DNA from: Nostocoides sp. HKS02
Lineage (GTDB): Bacteria > Actinomycetota > Actinomycetes > Actinomycetales > Dermatophilaceae
NCBI RefSeq assembly: GCF_009707485.1
Contig: NZ_CP046121.1
Coordinates: 620,001-684,000 of the forward strand
Length of the DNA stretch: 64,000 bases
Direction of reading: 5' to 3'
Position numbers and translations under genes: made by a program
Notes under the pieces: generated by a model
Databases searched by the model: none
What the model was told of the DNA's origin: nothing
Seen by the model: only the letters and a program-made list of their open reading frames with translations
In this document: in pieces, positions 7,781 to 17,333 of the stretch
Position numbering within the stretch: position 1 is the stretch's first letter
Layout of the letters: each line of letters begins with the position of its first letter

Positions 7781-9250
7781 ATGCAGACGCGCGCCATCAC
7801 GATCCAGCAGCCCGAGGGTCAGGGCGATGCCCAGTCCGCCCAGCTCGCCTCGCGGTTCGACGCGATCCGTACCGAGTTCGGCGTGCCCACGGACTTCCCG
7901 CCCGAGGTGCTCGCCGAGGCCGCGCGGGCTGCAGCGTCACCGGGACTGCCCGGTCGCGACGAGACGGCGGTGCCGTTCCTCACGATCGACCCACCCGGGT
8001 CGATGGACCTCGACCAGGCGATGCACCTCGAGCGTGACGGCGACGGCTACCGCGTGCGCTATGCGATCGCAGATGTCCCGGCGTTCGTCGTGGCCGGGGG
8101 AGCGGTGGATGCCGAGACGCGTCGCCGTGGCCAGACGATCTATGCCCCCGACCAACGGACGCCCCTGCACCCGCCGCTGCTCAGCGAGGGCGCGGCGAGC
8201 CTGCTGCCCGACCAGGTGCGCCCGGCGTTCGTCTGGGACCTGCGGCTCCGGTCCGACGGTGAGGTCGGCGACGTCGCCGTCTACCGCGCGCTCGTGCGGA
8301 GCACGGACCGGCTCGACTACGCCGGCGTGCAGAAGGCCGTCGACGACGGCTCCGCCGACGAGCGCCTCGTGCTGTTGGGCGAGGTCGGCCGGAAGCGGAT
8401 CGCGCTCGAACGCCGCCGCGGCGGTGCCAGCCTGCCGATGCCGGAGCAGGAAGTGAGCCGCGACGACGACGGCCACTACCGCCTCGACTTCCGGCCCCAG
8501 CTCGAGGCCGAGGACTGGAACTCGCAGATCTCCCTGATGACGGGGATGGCCGCGGCCACGCTGATGACGAAGGCAGGGGTGGGCATCCTGCGCACCATGC
8601 CCGCGCCGGACGACAACGCGTTGGGTCGCTTCCGGCACGCCAGCCGCGCGCTCGGCGTGGAGTGGCCGGCAGAGCTGCCGTACGGCGAGTTCCTGCGCGG
8701 TCTCGACCGGACCAACCCCGCCCACCTCGCCCTGATCCACGAAGCGACCTCGCTCTTCCGCGGGGCCGGGTACACACCCTTCGACGGCTCGGTCCCCGAG
8801 CAGCGTGGACATGCCGCGGTGGCCGCGCCCTACGCCCATGTGACCGCACCACTGCGTCGCCTCGTGGACCGCTTCGGACTGGCCGTCTGTGAGGCGATCT
8901 CCTCGGGTCAGGAGATCCCGGCGTGGGCGCGCGAGGCCTTGCCATCGCTGCCCGAGATCATGGCTGCCTCCGACAAGGTCGCCAACGGGGTCGACCGCGC
9001 CTGCGCCGACGCCGTCGAGGCTGCTGCCCTGCAGCACCGGGTGGGCGAGGTGTTCGACGCCATGGTGGTGGAGGTCCGCGAGCGGAACGGTGCCCAGGCT
9101 GTCCACACGGCCCTGGTGCAGCTCCAGGACCCGGCCGTCCTGGCCAGCGCCGAGGGCCACGGCGAGCTCGGCACCTGGGTCAGGGTCGAGCTCACCGAGG
9201 CGGTCGTGGCGACGGGTACGGTGCGCTTCCGCGTCGTCTCGGGCGCCTAG
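7781..9250 (+). CDS. RNB-domain (RNase II/R family) exoribonuclease
   Basis: A 489-residue 3'-5' exoribonuclease. The catalytic RNB core opens with FLTIDPPGSMDLDQAMHLE, whose aspartates bind the two metal ions, and continues with RYAIADVPAFV, RRGQTIYAPDQR, PLLSEGAASLLPDQ and a later HAAVAAPYAHVTAPLRRLVD. The protein is shorter than RNase R or II: it has essentially no N-terminal cold-shock domains and only a short C-terminal strand region, the compact form common in actinobacteria. ATG 7781 agrees with the leaderless promoter. It lies just upstream of the RNase P RNA gene. Confidence 0.9.
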   Translation: MQTRAITIQQPEGQGDAQSAQLASRFDAIRTEFGVPTDFPPEVLAEAARAAASPGLPGRDETAVPFLTIDPPGSMDLDQAMHLERDGDGYRVRYAIADVPAFVVAGGAVDAETRRRGQTIYAPDQRTPLHPPLLSEGAASLLPDQVRPAFVWDLRLRSDGEVGDVAVYRALVRSTDRLDYAGVQKAVDDGSADERLVLLGEVGRKRIALERRRGGASLPMPEQEVSRDDDGHYRLDFRPQLEAEDWNSQISLMTGMAAATLMTKAGVGILRTMPAPDDNALGRFRHASRALGVEWPAELPYGEFLRGLDRTNPAHLALIHEATSLFRGAGYTPFDGSVPEQRGHAAVAAPYAHVTAPLRRLVDRFGLAVCEAISSGQEIPAWAREALPSLPEIMAASDKVANGVDRACADAVEAAALQHRVGEVFDAMVVEVRERNGAQAVHTALVQLQDPAVLASAEGHGELGTWVRVELTEAVVATGTVRFRVVSGA

Positions 9251-9320
9251 CCCGGCGTGTCTCAGCACCCCCCGCGAGGCGAGGTATGCCGCGGTGGCCG
9301 GGCGCGCGGCATACCTGCCC

Positions 9321-9326
9321 TATCCT
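9321..9326 (+). promoter_or_regulatory. -10 box of rnpB
   Basis: TATCCT lies 6 bases before the first base of the P1 helix (9333), the right place for the RNase P RNA promoter. No clear -35 is visible. Confidence 0.5.
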
Positions 9327-9332
9327 TGGTCG

Positions 9333-9735
9333 TGGATGAGTCGGCCAGGCGGTCGCGTCGGTGCGCAAGCACCGCCGAGGAACGTCCGGGCTCCACAGGG
9401 CAAGGTGGTGGCTAACGGCCACCCGGGGTGACCCGCGGGACAGTGCCACAGAGAACAGACCGCCACAGTGGACCACCCGGCTCCGGCCGGACAGGCGCTG
9501 CGGTAAGGGTGAAACGGTGGTGTAAGAGACCACCAGCGGGCCAGGTGACTGGCTCGGCTAGGTAAACCCCACCTGGAGCAAGCTCAGACAGTGCGCGTTC
9601 GAGGGCGGCCCGCCCGAGTGCACGGGTAGAGCGCTGGAGGCAGTCGGCAACGGCTGTCGTAGATGGATGACCGTCTCCTGCTGGCTGGCAACGACCAGCG
9701 GTGACAGAACCCGGCGTATCGGCCGACTCATCCAC
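9333..9735 (+). ncRNA. rnpB: RNase P RNA (bacterial type A)
   Basis: The catalytic RNA of RNase P, which removes tRNA 5' leaders. The ends pair perfectly over 15 bases (9333-9347 with 9721-9735), forming helix P1. Conserved core blocks are in order: GAGGAACGTCCGGGCTCC (9377-9394), the CGGTAAGGGTGAAA region near 9500, AGATGGATGACCG (9661-9673) and ACAGAACCCGGCGTAT (from 9704). The length of about 400 nt fits actinobacterial type A molecules. Confidence 0.97.
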
Positions 9736-9748
9736 CCACGGGGCTGCC

Positions 9749-10057
9749 TCACATGCCGGGGATCTCCATGAACTGCTGGGTGGAGATCGTCCCGCCGGCG
9801 GCCGTGTGCGGGTGACCCTCGAGGAACCCGTCCAGCTGCTCCTGGGAGTCGGCGTCGATCACGGAGTAGCCGGAGACCTGGACGTCGGCATCGCCCTCGT
9901 TCACCAGGGGGGACCCCATGTCGACCAGGTGGTCACCGACCCGCTCGCCCCAGGTCATCCAGTCCTGCATCCCCGCAGCCGCCTGCTCGGGCGGGATGTC
10001 CGCCATCTGCGCGCGCATGGCGCTCGTGGTGTTGTAGAAAACCATGTACTTCGACAT
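9749..10057 (-). CDS. YciI-like protein
   Basis: A 102-residue ferredoxin-like-fold protein. It begins SKYMVFYNT and has the WGERVGDHLVDMGSPL and SGYSVIDADSQEQLDGFLEG blocks typical of YciI/DGPF-domain proteins, including the H-D/E pattern (HPHTAAGG) of the pocket. Members are small dimeric proteins with no settled function; some relate to sigma-factor or catabolic clusters. Start ATG 10057 has AAGGAG 8 bases upstream on the minus strand. It is divergent from the Pls-like locus and its stop is 13 bases from the end of rnpB on the other strand. Confidence 0.82.
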   Translation of the reverse strand: MSKYMVFYNTTSAMRAQMADIPPEQAAAGMQDWMTWGERVGDHLVDMGSPLVNEGDADVQVSGYSVIDADSQEQLDGFLEGHPHTAAGGTISTQQFMEIPGM

Positions 10058-10153
10058 GAGGGCTCCTTGGACGGTGCAGGCGGACACCGGTCGATGACCA
10101 CCATCCTCGATCTTGCCCCGTCCTCGGGCAGGGCACAGCGCAATACGGCGTAG

Positions 10154-10175
10154 GTTCACCGAGAGTTCGGACGGC
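10154..10175 (+). promoter_or_regulatory. PHO-box-like 11-base direct repeat upstream of the Pls-like gene
   Basis: GTTCACCGAGA (10154-10164) is followed in phase by GTTCGGACGGC (10165-10175). The first seven bases of unit one equal the GTTCACC core known for PhoP boxes in Streptomyces. A further isolated GTTCACC is at 10193-10199. It lies between the divergent YciI gene and the Pls-like gene. Confidence 0.4.
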
Positions 10176-10220
10176 CGCTCTGTCAATCTCCCGTTCACCT
10201 GACTGCGAGAGGATGCCGTC

Positions 10221-10265
10221 ATGGCTACTGCGCGCGGGCGACCGCGGTCGGGTATGCGGCGGTGA
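10221..10265 (+). CDS. Possible 14-residue leader peptide coupled to the Pls-like gene
   Basis: ATG 10221 has AGAGG about 8 bases upstream and opens a 14-codon frame (MATARGRPRSGMRR) that ends with TGA 10263-10265, overlapping the synthetase GTG at 10262 as GTGA. The synthetase has no ribosome site of its own there, so the short frame may deliver ribosomes by translational coupling. It is arginine-rich. It could be chance. Confidence 0.4.
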   Translation: MATARGRPRSGMRR

Positions 10266-13200
10266 CGCTGCTCCGCGGACACCTGGCACCCGCACCCCGA
10301 ACCCTGGTCGAGATCTTCGCGGAGACCGTCGCGCTGTCGCCCGACGCTCCTGCGCTGGACAACGGCGCGAGCGTCCTGACGTACAGCGAGTTCCACGAGG
10401 TGAGCGAGCAGGTCGCGGCCGAGCTCAATGACCTGGGCATCGGGCGCGGCGACCGGGTGGGCCTCCGGCTGAGGTCAGGGACCGCGGACCTCTATGTCGC
10501 GGTCATGGGGGTCCTGATGGCGGGGGCGGCCTACGTGCCAGTTGACGCCGACGACCCCGGCGAACGCGCCCGCACGGTCTTCGCCGAGGCGCAGGTGGCT
10601 GCCGTGATCACGGACGACCTCACCATCGAGCCGAGCGCGGGGTCACGCGTCCGTGCGGCTGTCGAGGCTCAGGACCCCGAGGTGACCGACGACGCGTGGA
10701 TCATCTTCACCTCGGGTTCGACCGGGGTTCCCAAGGGCGTCGCGGTGACCCACCGTTCGGCCGCCGCCTTCGTGGACGCCGAGGCGGGCCTGTTCGTCCA
10801 GGACAGTCCCTTGGGCGTGGGGGACCGGGTGATGGCCGGACTGTCGGTGGCCTTCGATGCCTCGTGCGAGGAGATGTGGCTCGCGTGGCGGTATGGCGCG
10901 TGCCTCGTCCCGGCGCCGCGGTCCTTGGTGCGCAGCGGGATGGAGCTCGGGCCCTGGCTGGTCGCCAACGCGATCACGGTGGTCTCGACCGTGCCAACCC
11001 TGGCGGCGCTGTGGCCCACGGACGCCCTGGCCGCGGTGCGACTGCTCGTCCTCGGTGGTGAGGCGTGCCCGCCCGAGATCGGCATCCGGCTGGCAACCCC
11101 TGGCCGCGAGGTGTGGAACACCTACGGCCCCACCGAGGCCACCGTCGTCTCGTGCGCCGCACGCCTCACCGGGGAGGGACCGGTGCGAATCGGCTTGCCC
11201 CTCGATGGCTGGGACCTCGCCGTCGTCGACCCGGCGGGCACGCCCGTGGGCGAGGGAGCGACTGGCGAGCTGATCATCGGCGGGGTGGGCCTGGCCCGAT
11301 ACCTCGATGCCGACAAGGACGCCGAGAAGTTCGCCCCGTTGCCCACCCTCGGCTGGGAGCGGGCGTACCGCAGCGGCGACCTCGTGCGCAACGACGCGCA
11401 GGGGCTGGTCTTCGTCGGACGAGCAGACGACCAGGTGAAGGTGGCCGGCCGGCGGATCGAGCTGGGCGAGGTGGACAGCGCCCTGCTCTCCCTGCCAGGC
11501 GTGACGGGAGCGGCCACCGCAGTGCGTCGCACCGGTGCCGGACACGCGATGCTGGTCGGCTACGTCGTCGTCACCGAGGCCTTCGACCTCGACAGCTCCG
11601 TGGCTCACCTCCGCGCGACGATGCCGGGCCCGCTGGTGCCGAGGCTGGCGGAGGTCGACGCCCTGCCCACCCGGACCTCGGGGAAGATCGACCGCGATGC
11701 CCTGCCGTGGCCGGTGGCGACGTTGGGGGGCAAGGGCATCCAGCCAGCCCGCCTCGAGGGCACCGCCGCCTGGCTGCAGGAGCTCTGGCTGGAGATCCTC
11801 GGCGCGGTCGTCTCAGGTCCGGCCGACGACTTCTTCGACATCGGGGGAGGCAGCTTGTCGGCCGCCCACCTGGTGTCCCGGCTGCGGGAACGGTTCCCGG
11901 AGGTGACGGTGGCCGATGTGTATGACGCGCCTCGCCTCGGGGACTTGGCGCGCCTCCTCGACGACCTGGCGGTGCCCGCCGCCGCGCAGGACCGGAACGT
12001 CCGTCCGGTCCCCGCGAGTACCCAGATCGGCCAGGTGGCTTTCACCATCCCGCTGCGAACCCTCACGGGCCTGCGGTGGTCGGTCTGGGTGGCCGCCGCC
12101 AACAACGTCGTCGGGCACGGGTGGGGGATGACCTGGCTTCCGCAGGTGCCGTGGTGGCTGGTCGTGGTGGGATGGCTGGCCCTGGTGACCCCCCGCCGGT
12201 CGGCTCGCGCTCAGCGCGCTCGGGGCTCGGCTGCTGCTGCACGGCGTCGGGCCGGGGCAGTACCGCCGAGGCGGCCGGGTCCACCTTCGGCTGTGGGCTG
12301 CCGAGCGCCTCACCGACGAGCTGGGGGCGGCAAACCTCGCCGGCGCCCCGTGGATGCGGCTGTACGCCCGGGCCCTGGGATCGCAGGTGGGCCGACACGT
12401 GGACCTCCACGCCATACCCCCCGTCACCGGGCTCGCCTCCTTTGGGGACGAGTGCTCGGTCGAGCCGGAGGTCGACCTCGCCGGCCATTGGCTCGACGGC
12501 GACCTGCTGCTCATCGGCCGGGTCGACATCGGTGCAGCGGCCCGGATCGGCGCTCGAAGCACGCTCGCCCCGGGATGCTCGGTGGGGGCGCGCGCCGAGG
12601 TGGCGCCGGGTTCGGCGGTCTTCGGCGCCATACCCGCTGACCAGTCCTGGGCCGGCGCGCCCGCCAGGCGGACGGGCCGCGCTCGCGGTCCCTGGGACGA
12701 CCGGCGCCCACCCAACCGCTCGCTGTGGCTCGCGGCATACGCGGCCGTGGCGGTGGTGATCTCCCTGCTGCCGGCTGCATCGGTCGCAGCTGGCGTCGCC
12801 AGCGTCTCGGCACCCCTGCGCGCCGCGACCGACCTGCATTCCGCAGTGACCGCGAGCGTGGTCTGGCTTCCGGTCGCCACCGGGGTGGGGCTGGTCGTCC
12901 TGGCCCTCTTGGTCGCCGCCCTCGTCCGGCTCCTCGGTCTCGGACTCACCAGCGGACACCACCCGATCCATGGTCGCCAGGCCTGGCAGGCGTGGTCGAC
13001 GATCCGGGTCCTGGACGAGGCCCGCACGTGGCTGTTCCCGCTCTACTCCAGCAGCCTCACGCCGGCGTGGCTGCGACTGCTGGGGGCACGAGTCGGGCGC
13101 GACGTGGAAGCCTCGACCGTCCTGCTCATCCCCAAGCTGACCACCGTCAACGACGGAGCGTTCCTGGCCGACGACACCCTGCTCGGTGGCTACGAGCTCG

Positions 13201-14134
13201 GCGGGGGGTGGCTGCGCGTCGAGCACGTCAAGGTCGGCAAGCACGCGTTCGTCGGCAACTCCGGCATGACCGCGCCGGGACGACGGGTGCCCAAGCGAGG
13301 TCTGGTGGCCGTGCTCTCGGCGGCACCACGCCGGACCAAGGCCAAGCCCGGCACGTCGTGGCTCGGCAGTCCGCCCACCAGGCTGCGCCGTCCCACCGAG
13401 TCGGGTGACACGAGCCGCACCTACGACCCCCGCGCCGGCTGCGCGTGGCCAGGGCGTTGGTCGAGGTATGCCGGCTGGCGTCCGTCATGGTCCACGTCGC
13501 GATCTGCATCGGGGTCGTCGCCTTCACCGAGGGCATGGCCATCGAGCTCGGCTGGGTCGTGGCCTCCCTCACCACGGGCCTCGCCCTGCTCGCGGCGGGC
13601 GCGGTGGCAGCATTCGTGGCGACAGCGGCCAAGTGGCTGCTGGTCGGGCGGATCGGGGCGCGGGAGTTCCCGTTGTGGAGTGCGTTCGTCTGGCGCAACG
13701 AGCTGGCTGACACCTTTGTCGAGGTGGTCGCCGCACCGTGGTTCGCACGGGCGGCGACAGGCACGGTGGTCCTCAACGTCTGGCTCCGCAGCATGGGTGC
13801 CCGGATCGGGCGCGGCGTCTGGTGCGAGACCTACTGGCTGCCCGAGGCGGACCTGGTCACCCTGGAGGACGGCGTCACCGTGAACCGGGGGTGTGTCGTG
13901 CAGACGCACCTGTTCCACGACCGGCTCCTGAGCATGTCCCCGGTCACGATGCGCACCGGTTCGACGCTCGGCTCGAACGGCGTCATCCTCCCGGCGGCGG
14001 TCATCGGGCGACACGCTACGGTCGGACCCGTGTCCTTGGTGATGAGAGGCGAGTCGGTGCCTGACGGAACGCGCTGGATCGGCAACCCGATCGGCCCGTG
14101 GCTGGCAGACGAGGACGAGGCGCGAGCACGGTGA
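10262..14134 (+). CDS. Pls/PosA-type single-module NRPS (poly-amino-acid synthetase), two frameshifts as read
   Basis: A protein of about 1,290 residues with the layout of epsilon-poly-L-lysine synthetase: adenylation domain (IFTSGSTGVPKG about 147-158, FDASCEEMWLAW about 198, NTYGPTEAT about 286, catalytic Lys in PTRTSGKID about 476), carrier domain (FFDIGGGSLSAAHL, phosphopantetheine Ser about 531), then three soluble acyltransferase-like repeats separated by membrane hairpins (near 12070-12190, 12720-12950 and 13480-13650). Each repeat shows left-handed beta-helix signatures (RIGARSTLAPG; WLRLLGARVGRDV; SMGARIGRGVWCE). The reading shifts at the C6 run 12189-12194 (one C too many) and returns at the C5 run 13427-13431 (one C too few); correcting both gives one continuous frame. 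The substrate is unknown. GTGA overlap with the M1 peptidase. Confidence 0.85.
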
Positions 14135-15454
14135 TCGGGGGAGCGGACGACTACCTCCCCGGGCATGGTGACCTCAGCTTCGACGTCGAGCACTACGACC
14201 TGCAGCTCGACTACACCGTCCGGACCAACTACCTCTCGGCGCACGCCACCCTGCGCTGCCGGTCGGTCGGGGCCGCCACCAGGTTCAGCCTCGACCTGCA
14301 CGACCTGCTCGTCACCAAGGTGACCGTCCAGGGAGCCCGGCCCCGCAAGTACCTGCACCGCGCAGGCAAGCTCGTCATCGAACCGGCCTCGCCCCTGGTC
14401 CAGGGCCAGACGTTCACCGTGACGGTCGCGTACCACGGGCACCCCACCACGGTTGCGGGGCCGGACGGGGCCGGCTGGGAGGAGCTCACGGACGGCGTCA
14501 TCGTGGCTGGACAGCCCGACGGGGCGCCGACCTGGTTCCCCCTGCAACGACCGGGCGTCGAGCAAGGCGAGCTACCGGTTCGAGCTCTCGACGCCGGCGG
14601 CATACACCGCGGTGGCGAACGGCTCCCTGGTCGGCAAGCACACCGGGTCGAGCCGGACCGTCTGGGTGTACGAGCAGGCCGAGCCGATGTCGACCTACCT
14701 CGCCACGGTGCAGATCGGGCGGTACCGAGCCAGCAGGCTCGAGGGGGCATCCGTCCCGATGACGGTCCACGCGCCGGCTCGGCTCAGGGCCGGCGTCGAC
14801 CTCGCGCTGGCACGACAGGGCGAGATGCTGCAGACCTTCGCCTCGTTGTTCGGGCCCTACCCGTTCCCGGCGTACACCGTGGTGGTGACCGACGACGTGC
14901 TGGAGATCCCGCTGGAGTCCCAGACCCTGTCGACCTTCGGGGCCAACCACCTGCGTACCGACTGGCAGAGCCAACGGCTGATTGCCCACGAGCTGGCTCA
15001 CCAGTGGTTCGGCAACGCGCTGACGGCGGGTGAGTGGCGCGACATCTGGCTGCACGAAGGGTTCGCCTGCTACAGCGAGTGGCTCTGGTCCGAGTGGTCA
15101 GGCGGCCGCCCCGCCCAGCGCCACGCAGACGAGCACTGGCGCAGGTTGTCCGCGCTGCCGCAGGACCTCATCCTCGCTGACCCGTCCCGGGCCAGGATGT
15201 TCGACGACCGGGTCTACAAGCGCGGCGCCCTGCTCCTGCACGCACTGCGCCTCCGGCTGGGCGACGCCCTGTTCTTCGACGTGCTGAGGACCTGGGTGGA
15301 TGCCCACCGCTACGGCACGGTCAGCACCGCCGCCTTCACCGAGCACGTGTCCGCGGCCGCCGACGCGGCGGGGGTCGGCGTGCGCCAGCTGCTCCAGGCC
15401 TGGCTCTTCTCGCCGCAGCTGCCCGAGCTGCCCAGAGCGGTCACGGGGGCCTGA
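14131..15454 (+). CDS. M1-family zinc aminopeptidase, one frameshift as read
   Basis: About 440 residues. The N-terminal M1 beta-sandwich begins LSFDVEHYDLQLDY. Catalysis is shown by the zinc motif HELAHQWFG, the downstream zinc glutamate in WLHEGFACYSEWLW, and the GAMEN-equivalent EIPLESQTLSTFG. No signal peptide, so cytoplasmic. The frame breaks at the C5 run 14538-14542: removing one C joins APTWFPCNDR to SSKASYRFELSTPAAY. GTG 14131 overlaps the synthetase stop. In Streptomyces epsilon-poly-lysine producers, zinc aminopeptidases degrade the polymer and give self-protection, so a trimming or protection role is likely; this is inferred from adjacency. Confidence 0.85.
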
Positions 15455-15473
15455 GCGAGATCTCTGGATTCAA

Positions 15474-15506
15474 GGTTCCCGGTCCGTTGGGAACCTGTTC
15501 ACCTCG
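15474..15506 (+). promoter_or_regulatory. PHO-box-like array and palindrome upstream of secreted phosphoesterase
   Basis: Three 11-base units in phase each carry GTT at positions 2-4; the third contains a perfect GTTCACC (15497-15503). Overlapping this, GGTTCCC (15474-15480) and GGGAACC (15489-15495) form a perfect inverted repeat. A -10-like TAGCGT is at 15545-15550. The site could bind PhoP or a palindrome-reading repressor. Confidence 0.45.
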
Positions 15507-15599
15507 ACGACATGTGCTCCCCGCCGGCCGGATCACCCAGCGAATAGCGTGGCTGTCACGGCATTGCAGCGATGCCCCGCAAACCAAAGGAGTTCGTCG

Positions 15600-17168
15600 A
15601 TGACTTCCCCAACAGCGTCCCGTCGGGGGCGGATCCCACTTCTCACCTCGGCCGTCGGCGCCGCCCTGCTCGTCGCTGGAGTTCCCGCACTCGCGGCGAC
15701 CCCCTCCGGACCAGGCGCGTCGCCCCATGGCAACCACGGGGCGGCGACGACGACGCCGATCAAGCACCTCGTGGTGATCTACCAGGAGAACGTCTCCTTC
15801 GACCACTACTTCGCGACCTATCCGCATGCCGCGAACACCCCCGGCGAGCCACGCTTCGTCGCCAAGCCCGGCACGCCCACTGTCAACGGTCTGGGCCCCT
15901 CCCTCCAGGCGCCCAACAACCCGAACTCGGTGCAGCCGTTCCGCCTCGGCCGGAACCAGGCGCAGACCTGCGACCAGGACCACAACTACACCGACGAGCA
16001 GAAGGCGTTCGACGCCGGCGCCATGGACAAGTTCGTCGAGACCGTCGGCCGCGGCGCCGGCACCTGTGCCGACTACGGCACCGGCAAGGGCCTGGTCATG
16101 GGCTACTACGACGGCAACACCGTCACCGGGCTGTGGAACTACGCGCAGCACTTCGCGATGAGCGACAACTCGTACTCGAGCACCTTCGGGCCCTCCACGC
16201 CGGGGGCGCTCAACCTCATCTCGGGCCAGACCCACGGCTTCACGACCGACGGCACGGCGGTGCCGGCCACCAGCAGCACGGTCATCGGTGACCCGCAGCC
16301 CACCGGCGACAAGTGCGACACCCGCGACACGAGCAGCACCGTGCCCGGGTCCACGAACAAGAACGTCGGTGACCTGCTCAACGCCAAGGGGATCAGCTGG
16401 GGTTGGTTCCAGGGCGGCTTCGCCGACTGCGCCGCCACCCACACGGATGTCGGCGGGGTCAGCAGCAAGGACTACATCCCCCACCACGAGCCGTTCCAGT
16501 ACTACCCCAGCACGGCCAACCCCCAGCACACGCCGCCGGCCTCCGTCGCCGAGATCGGCCACGCCGGCGCGGCCAACCACCAGTACGACCTGACCAGCTT
16601 CTGGGCCGCGGTGAAGGCCGGAACCATGCCCTCGGTCAGCTACCTCAAGGCCGCGGCATACCAGGACGGGCACGCCGGGTACTCCACCCCGCTCGACGAA
16701 CAGCGCTTCCTCGTCGACACGGTCAACCGGCTCCAGAAGACCCCTGACTGGAAGAACACCGCCGTCGTCGTCGCCTACGACGACAGCGACGGCTGGTACG
16801 ACCACCAGATGTCGCCGATCGTCAACCAGTCGCAGGACCCGACCGACGCGCTGACCGCGCCAGGGCAGTGCGGCGCCAACCCGGCCCGCGTGGCCGGTGG
16901 GTACCAGGACCGGTGCGGCTACGGCCCCCGCCAGCCGTTGCTGGTCATCTCGCCCTACGCCAAGGCCAACTTCGTCGACCACACGATCACCGACCAGAGC
17001 TCGATCCTGAGGTTCGTCGAGGACAACTGGAACACCGGCCGCATCGGCGACAGCTCGTTCGACGCCAAGGCCGGCAGCCTGGACAACCTGTTCGCCTTCA
17101 CCGGCGGACCGCGCGCCGACGGTCCTCTGGTGCTCGACCCGACCACCGGTCAGCCGAACAACCGCTAG
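15600..17168 (+). CDS. Secreted phosphoesterase (phospholipase C/acid phosphatase family)
   Basis: A 522-residue exported enzyme. The first about 32 residues are a signal peptide (RRGRIPLL...GAALLVAGVPALAA). The mature part opens KHLVVIYQENVSFDHYFATY, the phosphoesterase (PF04185) hallmark of bacterial phospholipases C and acid phosphatases; other active-site blocks are MSDNSYSSTFGPSTPGALN, VAYDDSDGWYDH and PLLVISPYAKANFVDHTITD. It should release phosphate or a headgroup from extracellular phosphoesters. Start ATG 15600 has AAAGGAG 8 bases upstream. Cysteine pairs suggest disulfides. A PHO-box-like site precedes it and a hairpin terminator follows. Confidence 0.9.
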   Translation: MTSPTASRRGRIPLLTSAVGAALLVAGVPALAATPSGPGASPHGNHGAATTTPIKHLVVIYQENVSFDHYFATYPHAANTPGEPRFVAKPGTPTVNGLGPSLQAPNNPNSVQPFRLGRNQAQTCDQDHNYTDEQKAFDAGAMDKFVETVGRGAGTCADYGTGKGLVMGYYDGNTVTGLWNYAQHFAMSDNSYSSTFGPSTPGALNLISGQTHGFTTDGTAVPATSSTVIGDPQPTGDKCDTRDTSSTVPGSTNKNVGDLLNAKGISWGWFQGGFADCAATHTDVGGVSSKDYIPHHEPFQYYPSTANPQHTPPASVAEIGHAGAANHQYDLTSFWAAVKAGTMPSVSYLKAAAYQDGHAGYSTPLDEQRFLVDTVNRLQKTPDWKNTAVVVAYDDSDGWYDHQMSPIVNQSQDPTDALTAPGQCGANPARVAGGYQDRCGYGPRQPLLVISPYAKANFVDHTITDQSSILRFVEDNWNTGRIGDSSFDAKAGSLDNLFAFTGGPRADGPLVLDPTTGQPNNR

Positions 17169-17180
17169 CTCGAAGGCGTG

Positions 17181-17210
17181 GCCGGGACACCGAGGCAACG
17201 GTGTCCCGGC
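17181..17210 (+). terminator. Hairpin terminator after the phosphoesterase gene
   Basis: Perfect 12-base stem GCCGGGACACCG (17181-17192) with CGGTGTCCCGGC (17199-17210), 6-base loop, no T tract; 12 bases after the stop. Confidence 0.7.
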
Positions 17211-17260
17211 TGCGCAGCACGTCGTCCCGGAGGCGGCCCGCGTCCGAGGGGTGCGCCACT

Positions 17261-17282
17261 GGTCGCTCACTGTTCACCCGCC
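17261..17282 (+). promoter_or_regulatory. PHO-box-like repeat upstream of phosphodiester glycosidase
   Basis: GGTCGCTCACT (17261-17271) and GTTCACCCGCC (17272-17282) are consecutive 11-base units. The second contains a full GTTCACC. The site lies 38 bases before the -10 at 17321. Confidence 0.45.
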
Positions 17283-17320
17283 TGACGCCTCAGCGATTCG
17301 AGGGTGGACCTGGGCCTCCC

Positions 17321-17326
17321 TACCGT
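17321..17326 (+). promoter_or_regulatory. -10 box of the phosphodiester glycosidase gene (leaderless)
   Basis: TACCGT ends 7 bases before ATG 17334. Confidence 0.5.
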
Positions 17327-17333
17327 GACTGAC

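Noticed and set aside
10262..14134. Programmed frameshifting in the Pls-like gene
   Set aside because: The two shifts are in plain C runs in opposite directions, which fits sequencing error better.
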